From positions 1-64,000 of the forward strand of contig NZ_LSJM01000305.1 in assembly GCF_001557215.1 (NCBI RefSeq): a DNA stretch of 64,000 nt, written 5' to 3'. The stretch comes from Sphingomonas sp. CCH9-E2. Lineage in GTDB: Bacteria > Pseudomonadota > Alphaproteobacteria > Sphingomonadales > Sphingomonadaceae. The position numbers and the translations under genes were made by a program. Below are positions 24,881 to 33,458 of this stretch, one piece after another. Position 1 is the stretch's first letter; each line of letters begins with the position of its first letter. The notes under the pieces are model-generated. The model had not been told where the DNA came from and ran no database searches. It saw nothing but the letters and a program-made list of their open reading frames with translations.

Positions 24881-24928
24881 TGTTTCAGCCGTGAAAGGGC
24901 CGCGTCCTAACCGCTAGACGAAGGGGCC
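24854..24928 (-). tRNA. tRNA-Glu (anticodon UUC)
   Basis: On the minus strand the gene begins GGCCCCTTCGTCTAGCGG, with the anticodon stem-loop CCCTTTCACGG (anticodon TTC) and T-arm GGGTTCGATTCCC. The acceptor GGCCCCT pairs with AGGGGTC with one G-T pair. CCA is encoded at 24854-24856. All four arms fold normally. The gene lies 52 bases after recJ in the same direction. Confidence 0.95.
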
Positions 24929-24980
24929 GTGATGGCGAGGGCGCCGGTTAGGCAAAGCCGCGCGCCGGGTCAAGGGGTTT

Positions 24981-26735
24981 TCAGTCGGCCCAGGCGGCAT
25001 CGTCGAGATGAATTTCTGCGGCGGGCCTTGGACCCCAGTCGTCGATCTTCGCGCGGCCGGCGATCCACAGGCGGCGGTCGCGCGGGGCGCCGAGCAAGGC
25101 GAGGCCGAGCGGCGTGTCGGCGGCGCGGAACGCCATCGCCTTGATGCTGCGCCCGTCATCGCCCGCGACGATCGCGCGGACATGGCCGTTGCCGACGACG
25201 TCGCACTTGATCAGGCGTACCGGCCCGGCGACGACGCGCGGCGCGGGCCAGCCCATGCCATAGGGGCCGCCCGCCTCCATCGCCTCGACCAGCTGCGGAT
25301 TGACCCCGCCCGGCGCGAGCACCGCGTCGAGCAGCAGCGCGCGCGATTCGGAGGCGCGCTCGACCGCTTCGGCGAGCTTGGCGTTGAGGAAGGCGACGAA
25401 GGCGGGGATCTGATCCTCCGCGACGGTGACGCCCGCCGCCATCGCATGGCCGCCGCCCGCGATCAGCAGGCCGGCTTCCTTGGCCGCGATGATCGCCGCG
25501 CCGAGATCGACGCCGGAGATCGAGCGGCCCGAGCCCTTGCCGATCCTATCCTCACCGATCGCGATGACGATGGCCGGGCGACCGTGCTTTTCCTTGAGTC
25601 GTCCGGCGACGATGCCGATCACGCCGGGGTGCCAGCCGCGCGCGGCAACGACCGCTACCGCGCCGTCGCAGTCCATCGCTTCGGCGGATTGCTGGACCTC
25701 CGCCTCGATCGCGCGGCGTTCTTCGTTCAGACGGTCGAGCTCCTGCGCGATGCCGCGCGCCTCGTCCATATCCTCGGTGGTGAGCAGGCGGACGCCGAGG
25801 TCCGACTTGCCGACGCGCCCGCCGGCATTGATGCGCGGGCCGAGCGCGAAGCCGAGATCGGTGCAGGTCGGGGCGCGGGTCAGGCGGCTCGCATCGATCA
25901 GCGCGTTCATGCCGATGTTGCGGCGCTGGGCCATCACCTTGAGGCCCTGGGCCACGAAGGCGCGGTTGAGCCCCTTAAGCTGCGCCACATCGGCGACGGT
26001 GCCGAGCGCGACGAGGTCGAGCAGGTCGAGCAGGCGCGGTTCGGCGCGGCTGGCGAAGAAGCCACGCCCGCGCAACACGCGGACCAACGCCGCGCCGAGC
26101 AGCCAGGCGACGCCGACGGCGGCGAGGTGGCCATGCGCGCGCCCCTCATCCTCGTCGAGGCGGTTGGGATTGACCAGCGCGAGTGCGACCGGGAGTTCGG
26201 AGGCGCATTTATGGTGGTCGACCACGATCACCTCGGCCCCGACCGCCTTGGCCTCGGCCAGCGCGTCATAGGCCATCGCGCCGCAATCGACGGTGACGAT
26301 CAGGTCGGCGCCGTCGTGCTTCAGCCGCACCAGCGCCTCGCCCGAGGGGCCGTAGCCCTCCATAAGCCTGTCGGGGATATAGGCGCGCGGGGCGAGGCCG
26401 AGATCGCGGAGCAGGCGGATCAGCAACGCGGCGGAGGTTGCGCCATCGACGTCATAATCGCCGAACACCGTGACCTGCTGCCCGCGCTGCACGGCGTCGG
26501 CCAAGCGTTCGGCGGCGCGGTCCATGTCGCGGAAGATGGAGGGGTCCGGCATGAAGGCGCGGATGCTGGGGCTGCGATGCGCCTCCAGCTCTTCGCGCGG
26601 GCAGCCGCGGGTGAGCAGCAATTGGGTGACGAGATCGTCGGGGGCGAAGGAGGGATCGCGCGCATCCGCCGCCAGCCCGCGCCAGCGCCAGGCCTGACCG
26701 AGGATCGAACTATGGACGTTGAGCACGGGGGTCAT
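24981..26735 (-). CDS. recJ: Single-stranded-DNA exonuclease RecJ
   Basis: A 5'-3' exonuclease of recombination and mismatch repair, 584 residues. The DHH-family motifs are intact: GDYDVDGATS (about residue 92), VTVDCGA, VVDHHK, then LGTVADV and GPRINAGGR. The DHHA1 part has GWHPGVIGIVAGRLKEKHGRPAIV and GGGHAMAAG. The C-terminal OB-like domain is present. It is the first clearly chromosomal gene right of the tRNA. Confidence 0.95.
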   Translation of the reverse strand: MTPVLNVHSSILGQAWRWRGLAADARDPSFAPDDLVTQLLLTRGCPREELEAHRSPSIRAFMPDPSIFRDMDRAAERLADAVQRGQQVTVFGDYDVDGATSAALLIRLLRDLGLAPRAYIPDRLMEGYGPSGEALVRLKHDGADLIVTVDCGAMAYDALAEAKAVGAEVIVVDHHKCASELPVALALVNPNRLDEDEGRAHGHLAAVGVAWLLGAALVRVLRGRGFFASRAEPRLLDLLDLVALGTVADVAQLKGLNRAFVAQGLKVMAQRRNIGMNALIDASRLTRAPTCTDLGFALGPRINAGGRVGKSDLGVRLLTTEDMDEARGIAQELDRLNEERRAIEAEVQQSAEAMDCDGAVAVVAARGWHPGVIGIVAGRLKEKHGRPAIVIAIGEDRIGKGSGRSISGVDLGAAIIAAKEAGLLIAGGGHAMAAGVTVAEDQIPAFVAFLNAKLAEAVERASESRALLLDAVLAPGGVNPQLVEAMEAGGPYGMGWPAPRVVAGPVRLIKCDVVGNGHVRAIVAGDDGRSIKAMAFRAADTPLGLALLGAPRDRRLWIAGRAKIDDWGPRPAAEIHLDDAAWAD

Positions 26736-26777
26736 CGGGGGGCTTTAGCGTGGATTGGCGGCAGTGTGAATCAGGTT

Positions 26778-26876
26778 CCCCTCCCGCTTGCGGGAGGGGT
26801 TAGGGGAGGGGCTGTCCGCAGGCGGCGGACTCAAGAGGACAGGCCCTCCCCCGACCCCTCCCGCAAGCGGGAGGGG
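26778..26876. repeat. Composite inverted repeat (REP-like) between recJ and the MFS gene
   Basis: Two 22-bp palindromes, each CCCCTCCCGC, two or three central bases and GCGGGAGGGG, lie at 26778-26799 and 26855-26876 in mirror orientation. Between them GGGGAGGGGCTGTCC and GGACAGGCCCTCCCC are also inverted. The whole forms two arms of about 40 bases with few mismatches. It looks like a REP/BIME-type intergenic element and follows the MFS stop codon by four bases on the minus strand, so it may also end that operon. Confidence 0.75.
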
Positions 26877-26880
26877 AGAT

Positions 26881-28167
26881 TCAGTCTTCCAAAATCTTGC
26901 TGTGCACCCGCGTGTCGCGCATCAGCAGATAGGTGACTAGCGACACGCCGATCATCGCGGTCACATACCAGTAGAAGCCGCGCTCCATCCCCTGATCCTT
27001 GAACCACAGCGCCACATAGGGCGCGGTGCCGCCGAAGATCGCGTTGGCCAGCGCATAGGGCAAAGCAACGCCGAGCGTGCGGATATGCGCCGGGAACAAC
27101 TCCGCCTTCACCACCGCGTTGATCGAGGTGTAGCCGGTGACGATCACCAGCGCGCCGGACATGATCAGGAAGGCGGCGAGCGGGGTCTGCACGCTCTCCA
27201 GCGTGGTGAAGATCGGCCAGGTGAAGACGACGCCGAGCACGCCGAACCCGACCATCAGCGGCTTGCGCCCGATCCGGTCGGACAGCGCACCCGCGAGCGG
27301 CTGGAGGCACATGAACACGAACAAAGCGGCGGCGCTGATCTGGGTCGAGACCTGCTTTGTGAACGCGCCGGTGCCGCTGAGGAAGGTGAGCAAATAGACG
27401 GAGTAGGCGTAGAAGGCGAGCGTGCCGCCGGCGGTGAGCAGCATCACCAGTGCCGCCTCACGCGGGTGGCGCAGGAACAGGCCGCCGAAGCTCGACTTGT
27501 CCTCCGCCGCCGTGCTGCGGTTGGCGAAGCTTTGCGTTTCGGGCAGGTTGCGGCGGAGCCAGAACACGCCGATCGCGAGCGCGCCGCCGATGAAGAAGGG
27601 GATGCGCCAGCCCCACTCCGCCAGCGCGGTGTCGGCCATCGCCGCCTGCAGCGCGAGCAGCACCGCCAGCGCCACGAGGTGGCCGGAGATCAGCGTCACA
27701 TATTGGAAGCTGGAATAGAAACCGCGCCGCTCGCGCCCCGCCATTTCGGACAGATAGGTCGCGCTCGCACCATATTCGCCGCCGACCGACAGGCCCTGCA
27801 TCAATCGCGCAACGACCAGCGATACCGTCGCCCATGTGCCGATACTGTCATAGCTCGGCGTCACCGCAATCAGCATCGATCCGCCGCACATCAAAGTCAC
27901 CGACAGCGTGAGGCCAGCCTTGCGCCCGCGCCGGTCGCCGTAAATTCCCATCAGCCACGCACCGATCGGGCGCATGAAAAAGCCGACCGCGAAGATCGCC
28001 CAGACGTTGAGCGATTGCGCCAGCGGATCGTCCTTGGGGAAGAAATGCGGGGCGAGGTAGCTGCTGAACGCGGCATAAGCGTACCAGTCATACCATTCGA
28101 CCAGATTGCCCGCCGACCCGCCAAAGATCGACTTGAGCCGCTGGCGCGTGTCGGTCGCGGCGCTCAT
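26881..28167 (-). CDS. MFS transporter, metabolite:H+ symporter (MHS) type
   Basis: The product has 428 residues and twelve hydrophobic helices. The N-terminal phrase GNLVEWYDWYAYAAFSSYLAPHFFP and the loop GDRRGRKAGLTLSV are typical of the MHS subfamily (KgtP, ProP, ShiA), which import organic acids or betaines with protons. The second loop DRIGRKPLM is present. The substrate cannot be read from sequence. It overlaps the preceding nucleotidyltransferase gene by four bases. Confidence 0.9.
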   Translation of the reverse strand: MSAATDTRQRLKSIFGGSAGNLVEWYDWYAYAAFSSYLAPHFFPKDDPLAQSLNVWAIFAVGFFMRPIGAWLMGIYGDRRGRKAGLTLSVTLMCGGSMLIAVTPSYDSIGTWATVSLVVARLMQGLSVGGEYGASATYLSEMAGRERRGFYSSFQYVTLISGHLVALAVLLALQAAMADTALAEWGWRIPFFIGGALAIGVFWLRRNLPETQSFANRSTAAEDKSSFGGLFLRHPREAALVMLLTAGGTLAFYAYSVYLLTFLSGTGAFTKQVSTQISAAALFVFMCLQPLAGALSDRIGRKPLMVGFGVLGVVFTWPIFTTLESVQTPLAAFLIMSGALVIVTGYTSINAVVKAELFPAHIRTLGVALPYALANAIFGGTAPYVALWFKDQGMERGFYWYVTAMIGVSLVTYLLMRDTRVHSKILED

Positions 28168-29363
28168 CGGCTAACCGCCTGGGTGAGCTTGCGCCGGACG
28201 AAACGCCCGGCGAGGCCGAAGGGCGCGACCCAGGGGCGCCACCATGGCGCATCGGGGGAGTAGGACGAGGCTTCGATCAGCATCAGGCGCAGCTCCTCGC
28301 GGCGATAGGCCCAGTCCGGCATGAACCGGATTTTGTCGAGATAGACAACCAGGCTGCGGTCCCAGTCGACTTCGCGCAGCGTCGCGCGGTGCGGGGCGGT
28401 GAGGTCGCGCAGCGCCGCTGCGGTCAGGCGGCGCGCCTGATGCGAGAGCGTCGCGGGCGGCGGGCAGGCGGAGTCGCCGAACAGATCGGCCGCGAGCGCC
28501 AGCGCGCTGTCGTGCACGTCGCCCGCGCCGATCCGGGCGGCGCAGTCGCGCGCGGCGGCGCGCTCCGCGTCGCTGCTGCACCGGGTCAATGCGGCGAAGT
28601 CTGCGATCCATTTCAGCCGGTGCCAATTGGTGCTCGCGCCATGCACGGCGAGATAGACCAGCATTTCGGGACGGGCGAGCGAAGGCAGGCGATGCTCCGC
28701 GCCGACCGCGACGGTCTCGCGCGGCGAGTTCAGGCCGAGCGTGGGGACGAGCGCACGGTTGATGAACAAGCGCGTGTGGAGTTCGACCATCACCCGGCTG
28801 CCGGGATGCCGCCACGCGCTGTCCTTGAGCACATGATCGAGTGAGCCCGGCTCCGCGCGGTCCTGTCCGTCGAGCGAGACATAGCCCAGATCCTGCAACG
28901 CGGCGAACGCCTCGGCGCGGGCGGCCGGATCGATCAGCAGGTCGATATCGTGCGATGCCTTGGTCCCGACATTGCCATAGGCGAGCAGGGCAAGGGCCGG
29001 CCCCTTGACGGTGATCCAGTCGATGCCGCGTGCGGTGAAGGCCGCGCCGATGCGGCAGAGCTCGGCGGTCTGGACCATCGCGACCATGCTGTCGCGGCGG
29101 GCGGCGGCGATACTGCGCTCGGCAATCGCGGCGGGAACCTTGGCGCAGTGCCGCATCGCCCCGGCGACGAGCGGCATGACGCGGTGCCGGGTCGCATCGG
29201 TGAACACCGCCTCCCAATCGGTCACGCGGGCGGCGGCGGTCCGGATCGCGTCGTGCCGGGCGGCATTGTCGGGCCAACGGCACGCCGCAGCCAGAAAGCC
29301 GAAGGCACCCGTCGCATCACTTGCCCGCTGCGGCTTTGGCACCTTCAATCCCCCAGAACCCAT
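28164..29363 (-). CDS. NTP_transf_5 family nucleotidyltransferase-like protein
   Basis: The product has 399 residues. The core WITVKGPALALLAYGNVGTK, then SHDIDLLID with the DxD pair, fits the uncharacterised nucleotidyltransferase family PF14907, which often accompanies polysaccharide or peptide-modification loci. The C-terminal half has no known motif. It overlaps the MFS gene (ATGA) and follows the S41 protease gene by 33 bases, so the three appear to be one operon. The substrate is unknown. Confidence 0.8.
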   Translation of the reverse strand: MGSGGLKVPKPQRASDATGAFGFLAAACRWPDNAARHDAIRTAAARVTDWEAVFTDATRHRVMPLVAGAMRHCAKVPAAIAERSIAAARRDSMVAMVQTAELCRIGAAFTARGIDWITVKGPALALLAYGNVGTKASHDIDLLIDPAARAEAFAALQDLGYVSLDGQDRAEPGSLDHVLKDSAWRHPGSRVMVELHTRLFINRALVPTLGLNSPRETVAVGAEHRLPSLARPEMLVYLAVHGASTNWHRLKWIADFAALTRCSSDAERAAARDCAARIGAGDVHDSALALAADLFGDSACPPPATLSHQARRLTAAALRDLTAPHRATLREVDWDRSLVVYLDKIRFMPDWAYRREELRLMLIEASSYSPDAPWWRPWVAPFGLAGRFVRRKLTQAVSR

Positions 29364-29396
29364 TCGCGTGCGGCCCCCGCCGCACGGTGTCGGCCG

Positions 29397-30824
29397 TCAG
29401 AACGACCCGGGCACCTCGCGCTGTGCGGTGCTCGGCCGTGTCGGGCTCACCAGCTCCAGCCCGCCCTTGCTGCTTCGCGCAACTTCCATGCTCGACGCCG
29501 TGATCGGCGTACAGCTGCGACCGGCGAGGAAATCAAGTGCAGTCTTGATCGACGCCTCCTGCGGATCGCCGAGCGGGCGGGTCACGTCGTCGCTCGCCTG
29601 ACAGGTCGCGCCCATGAAACTGGCAAGGCCGGTATAATAGGCCCCCTGGCGCGCGCTGTTTTCGGTGGCGAAGGCGACGACACGCAGCCGGTCGTCGCAC
29701 GCGGTGCGGTCGACCGCGATCTGGCCGACCGGCTTGCCATAGGTGTTGGTGCCGACCAGCGCCGCGCGATTGCCCAGCAGCGGGATGAAGGTGTTCATCA
29801 CCAGCTCGCTCGCCGACGCGCTCCCGCCAGTGCCGATGAAGGCGATCCGGGTCGGAGTGATCGATTGCGACTGCGGGCTGAAGAAGGTGGTTTCGTTGTT
29901 CGATGCCTTCGACGCGCGGAAGGTGGTGTAGTTGGCGACCTGGCTGCTCGTCCGGTCGCGGGCGAGGAGATTGTTGATCAGCGTCGCGATCGAAACCAGC
30001 CCGCCGCCATTGTAGCGCAGGTCGATGATCACTTCGCTCACCCCCTGTGCGCGGAAATCGGCGAAGGCGGTGCGCAGCGGCGTTTCGGCGGTGTTGATGA
30101 AGGTGCGCAGGTTGATGTAGCCGACCTTCTTGCCTGCATCGTCGATGATTTTCGCGCCATAGCGGGCCGAGACCGGGGTCAGCGTATAGGTCGCGCGGGT
30201 GATCGTCGCGGTCTGTTCCGACCCGCCGAGCGGGCGGAAGCGGAAGGTGCGGGTGTCGCCGTTGAGCGCGTTGGTAATGCCGGCCGAGCCTTCGCTGGCG
30301 ATGATGTCGCTGACATTGCGCAGCGTTGCCGCACTTGACCCGATTGCCAGAATCTCGGTTCCGCGGTCGATCCCGGCGGTCAGCGCGGGGGTGCCTTCAA
30401 ATGCCTCGGCGATCAGCAGGCGGCGCGCGACCGAATCGACCGACAGGCGGATGCCGAACCCGGCGTTGGAGCCGGAGTTGTAATAGGCATTCTCCTCGGC
30501 GATCGAGGTAATGTAGGTGAAATAACGGTCCTTGTTCTGCGCCCGCGCGGTAGCGGTGAGCGCGTCGATATAATCCTGAACCGTCGTATAGGGCGTTGCA
30601 CTAAGGCTGGTCGGCAGCGTTTCGGGGAAGAGATACCATTCGTTGAGCTGCTGCGCCGCCCAGGACTGGCGCGAGGCGAGCGAGCAGGTGCCGGTCGGCG
30701 CTGGCGTGGACCCGCTGCCCCCGGTGCTGACCGATCCGCTGCCCCCGCCGCCACAGGCGGACAACAGGGTCAGGATCGCGACGGATGCCGTAAGACGTTG
30801 CAAATGAAGACGAAACTGGCGCAT
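29397..30824 (-). CDS. S41 family (C-terminal processing) peptidase, lipoprotein
   Basis: The product has 475 residues from the ATG at 30824. The N-terminus has a lipoprotein signal with lipobox LLSACGG. A PDZ-like part (about 120-200, GFGIRLSVD and AFEGTPALTAGIDRG) precedes the protease domain with YINLRTFIN, IDLRYNGGG, the nucleophile Ser in GGSASASELV and the base Lys in NTYGKPVGQ. It probably acts in the periplasm. A role in the downstream operon is not evident. Confidence 0.9.
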   Translation of the reverse strand: MRQFRLHLQRLTASVAILTLLSACGGGGSGSVSTGGSGSTPAPTGTCSLASRQSWAAQQLNEWYLFPETLPTSLSATPYTTVQDYIDALTATARAQNKDRYFTYITSIAEENAYYNSGSNAGFGIRLSVDSVARRLLIAEAFEGTPALTAGIDRGTEILAIGSSAATLRNVSDIIASEGSAGITNALNGDTRTFRFRPLGGSEQTATITRATYTLTPVSARYGAKIIDDAGKKVGYINLRTFINTAETPLRTAFADFRAQGVSEVIIDLRYNGGGLVSIATLINNLLARDRTSSQVANYTTFRASKASNNETTFFSPQSQSITPTRIAFIGTGGSASASELVMNTFIPLLGNRAALVGTNTYGKPVGQIAVDRTACDDRLRVVAFATENSARQGAYYTGLASFMGATCQASDDVTRPLGDPQEASIKTALDFLAGRSCTPITASSMEVARSSKGGLELVSPTRPSTAQREVPGSF

Positions 30825-31050
30825 AGCCCGGCCAGAATATCGCAAGGCGGGGCGGTCGTCATGCGGTAAATGTGGCGCGTTTGCCGCACCCGTGCGCGAT
30901 TGCGGACCGGAATCACCGACTTGTCGTGGAAATCGCCGCTGTGCCTTGTCTTTGAGCCGCCCCTTTGCTAGGGGCGCGTCCCAACGCCCGGGGCAGGTGC
31001 TTCGGCGATCCCTGTTCTGTTGAATTCGAATCTGGAGTTGAGACGGCTTT

Positions 31051-31257
31051 ATGCAAATCATCGTTCGCGACAATAATGTCGACCAGGCGCTGCGGGCGCT
31101 CAAGAAGAAGCTGCAGCGTGAGGGCGTCTATCGCGAGATGAAGCTGCGCCGTCACTTCGAGAAGCCGAGCGAAAAGCGCGCCCGTGAGCGTGCCGCTGCG
31201 GTGCGTCGTGCGCGCAAGCTCGAGCGCAAGCGCATGGAGCGCGACGGCGCCCGTTAA
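31051..31257 (+). CDS. rpsU: 30S ribosomal protein S21
   Basis: The product has 68 residues: [20 protein letters not shown], then [20 protein letters not shown] and a basic tail, the standard S21 sequence. The gene has its own upstream region of 226 bases with a possible promoter (TTGTCT at 30946, TAGGGG at 30969). Confidence 0.97.
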   Translation: MQIIVRDNNVDQALRALKKKLQREGVYREMKLRRHFEKPSEKRARERAAAVRRARKLERKRMERDGAR

Positions 31258-31270
31258 GGCCCGATTCGCT

Positions 31271-31293
31271 GTCGGCGCGCGGGGCGTGCCGAC
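31271..31293 (+). terminator. Hairpin after rpsU
   Basis: GTCGGCGCGC (31271-31280) pairs over ten bases (one G-T pair) with GCGTGCCGAC (31284-31293) around a GGG loop, 13 bases after the stop. There is no T-run, so it may only attenuate or protect the rpsU mRNA. Confidence 0.45.
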
Positions 31294-31353
31294 GGCGTGA
31301 CGTTTGTGATCGTTCGCCGCGCCGCGGGCCGGCCCCTTCAGGATAGCTGAGCC

Positions 31354-31956
31354 ATGTCGTCCGTCACCGCCGTGCCGATCGCACCGACCAAGCGCAGCGC
31401 GCTTGTCTGGCTGTGGCTGGGGATCATCGTCGCGGTTGCAGGTGCCGTCGCGCTGGCCTGGGTCGGGACCGAGAAGGTCGTGACCGAGCGCGCCGACAAT
31501 GCGACCTTCCTGGCGCGCAACAAGACGCAGGCCGGGGTGACCGAGACGGCGTCGGGCCTGCAGATCCAGACGATCACCGAAGGGACCGGCGCTAGCCCGA
31601 CCGACAGCGACGTGGCGTTGGTCAACTACAAGGGCACGCTGCGTAACGGCGAGACGTTCGACGCCAGCCAGCAGCCGACTCCGCTTCCGGTCCAGGGCAT
31701 GATCCCCGGCTTCAGCGAAGCGCTGAAGCTGATGAAGAAGGGCGGCAAATACCGCATCTGGATCAAGCCCGAGCTGGGCTATGGCAGCGAGGCCAAGACT
31801 GACCCGCGCAGCGGGCGTGAGGTGATCCCGGCCGATTCGCTGCTGGTGTTCGAGGTCGAGCTGATCGAGTTCCTGCCGATGAGCGTCTATCAGCAGATGA
31901 TGCAGCAGCAGATGGGCGGTGCCCCGGGCGGCGCCCCGCCGCCGCCGGGCAACTGA
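31354..31956 (+). CDS. Membrane-anchored FKBP-type peptidyl-prolyl isomerase
   Basis: The product has 200 residues. A membrane helix (about 15-37, LVWLWLGIIVAVAGAVALAW) anchors a periplasmic FKBP domain (about 70-175) with VNYKGTLRNGETFDAS, VQGMIPGFSEALKLMKKGGK and LLVFEVELIEFL. The tail is rich in Met, Gln and Pro. It helps fold exported proteins. It is followed by a strong shared terminator. Confidence 0.92.
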   Translation: MSSVTAVPIAPTKRSALVWLWLGIIVAVAGAVALAWVGTEKVVTERADNATFLARNKTQAGVTETASGLQIQTITEGTGASPTDSDVALVNYKGTLRNGETFDASQQPTPLPVQGMIPGFSEALKLMKKGGKYRIWIKPELGYGSEAKTDPRSGREVIPADSLLVFEVELIEFLPMSVYQQMMQQQMGGAPGGAPPPPGN

Positions 31957-31981
31957 TCGGTCGGCAGGGACTGCGGACATG

Positions 31982-32013
31982 AAAAGGGCGGGGCCGATGG
32001 CCTCGCCCTTTTT
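31982..32013. terminator. Bidirectional intrinsic terminator
   Basis: AAAAGGGCG (31982-31990) pairs with CGCCCTTTT (32004-32012); an inner GGCC/GGCC pair extends it. A-run on one side and T-run on the other suit both the FKBP gene and the convergent dehydrogenase gene. Confidence 0.85.
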
Positions 32014-32036
32014 CGTTTCGGGGGGTGGTTTGGTGC

Positions 32037-33308
32037 CTAAAGCGTCCAGCGGCCCGTTGCGGCACCGGCGCCCGGCACCGCGTTCTTGAGGTCCGCGAAC
32101 AGCCCGCCCGGCGCGACCAGGGCGGAGAGCTTGTCGGCGCCCATCGCGACATAATCGTCGTGCGTCACTGCGAGCAGGACGAGGTCATATTGTTCGGCCA
32201 GCGCGGCGTCGTCGGCCAGTTCCAGCCCATATTCGTGATGCGCTTCGGCGGCATTGGCGAGCGGGTCGTGGACGGTGACCGCATGCCCCAGTTCGGCGAG
32301 GCGCGCGATCAGGTCGGCGACCTTGGAGTTGCGCAGGTCGGGGACATTTTCCTTGAAGGTCAGCCCCAGCACCAGCGCGCGCCCGGCGACGCCGCCGCGC
32401 AGTCCATGCAGCCGGTCGGCGATCCAACCGGCCATCGCATCATTGGTGCTGCGCCCGGCCAGAATCACCTCGGGGTTGTGGCCCAGCATCTCGGCCTTGT
32501 GGCTGAGATAGAAGGGGTCGACGCCGATGCAGTGGCCGCCGACGAGTCCGGGATGGAAGGGCAGGAAGTTCCACTTGGTCCGCGCCGCTGCCAGCACGTC
32601 CCAGATCGACAGGTCCATCGCGGAGAAGATTCGCGTAATCTCGTTCATGAAGGCGATGTTGATGTCGCGCTGGGCGTTCTCGATCACCTTTGCCGCTTCG
32701 GCGGCGCGAATCGATGCGGCGCGGAACACACCGCCGCTGGTTACCTGCTCATAGAGCGCGGCGACGCGGTCGAGCACTTCGGGTGTCTGGCCGGACACGA
32801 CCTTGGTGATCTTGTCGATCGTATGCTCGCGGTCGCCGGGATTGATGCGCTCGGGCGAATAGCCGAGGAAGAAGTCCTTGCCGCAGACGAGGCCGGCGAT
32901 CCGCTCGATCTCGGGCCCGCACAGTTCCTCGGTCACGCCGGGATAGACAGTGCTTTCATAGACGATGATCGGCGCGCGGGCGGGATCGATCATGCCAGCC
33001 ACGGTGCGGGTCGCGGCCATCACGATGCCAAGGTCCGGCTTGTTGTCGGCATCGACCGGGGTGGGCACGGTGACGATGATGAAATCGGCGGCCGGGCATT
33101 CCGCCGGGTCGCTGGTCAGAACCAGGCTGGACGCGGCGAGGCGATCGGCGTTGATCTCACCGGTACGGTCATGCCCCGCCTTCAGCTCGGTGATGCGGCT
33201 GGTGTCGATATCCAGGCCAACGGTGTCGAAGTGCCTGGCCAGCGCCACCGCCAGCGGCAGCCCGACATAGCCCAGGCCGACGACTGTAACTCGAGTATCT
33301 GCCGACAT
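32037..33308 (-). CDS. Nucleotide-sugar dehydrogenase (TviB/WbpO-like)
   Basis: The product has 423 residues from the ATG at 33308, which follows GGGGGA. It has the NAD motif VVGLGYVGLPLA, the ESTVYPGVTEE segment and the catalytic Cys in GGHCIGVDPFYLSHKAE. The C-terminal part (LGLTFKENVPDLRNSKV) is typical. The family turns UDP-GlcNAc or UDP-GalNAc into the uronic acid; the SHKAEMLG phrase fits the TviB/WbpO branch. It provides a uronic acid donor for the polysaccharide locus to its right. Confidence 0.88.
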   Translation of the reverse strand: MSADTRVTVVGLGYVGLPLAVALARHFDTVGLDIDTSRITELKAGHDRTGEINADRLAASSLVLTSDPAECPAADFIIVTVPTPVDADNKPDLGIVMAATRTVAGMIDPARAPIIVYESTVYPGVTEELCGPEIERIAGLVCGKDFFLGYSPERINPGDREHTIDKITKVVSGQTPEVLDRVAALYEQVTSGGVFRAASIRAAEAAKVIENAQRDINIAFMNEITRIFSAMDLSIWDVLAAARTKWNFLPFHPGLVGGHCIGVDPFYLSHKAEMLGHNPEVILAGRSTNDAMAGWIADRLHGLRGGVAGRALVLGLTFKENVPDLRNSKVADLIARLAELGHAVTVHDPLANAAEAHHEYGLELADDAALAEQYDLVLLAVTHDDYVAMGADKLSALVAPGGLFADLKNAVPGAGAATGRWTL

Positions 33309-33458
33309 TCCCGGTCCCCCGCCCATGCCCGACTGGGCAGGTCTCGGCGCGCCCTTTCGCAAAGAGCCGGGGGCATGGCAAGCGCAGTAAGGCTGCGGAA
33401 AGCCTTGATATCCACCGCCCCCGACCGTAAACGCCACGCCGATTGGAGGCGACGACCC

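Noticed and set aside
25008-26936. 642-codon open frame on the plus strand
   Set aside because: Antisense to recJ; composition is rich in Arg, Asp and Gly as in shadow frames. It runs through the repeat at 26778.
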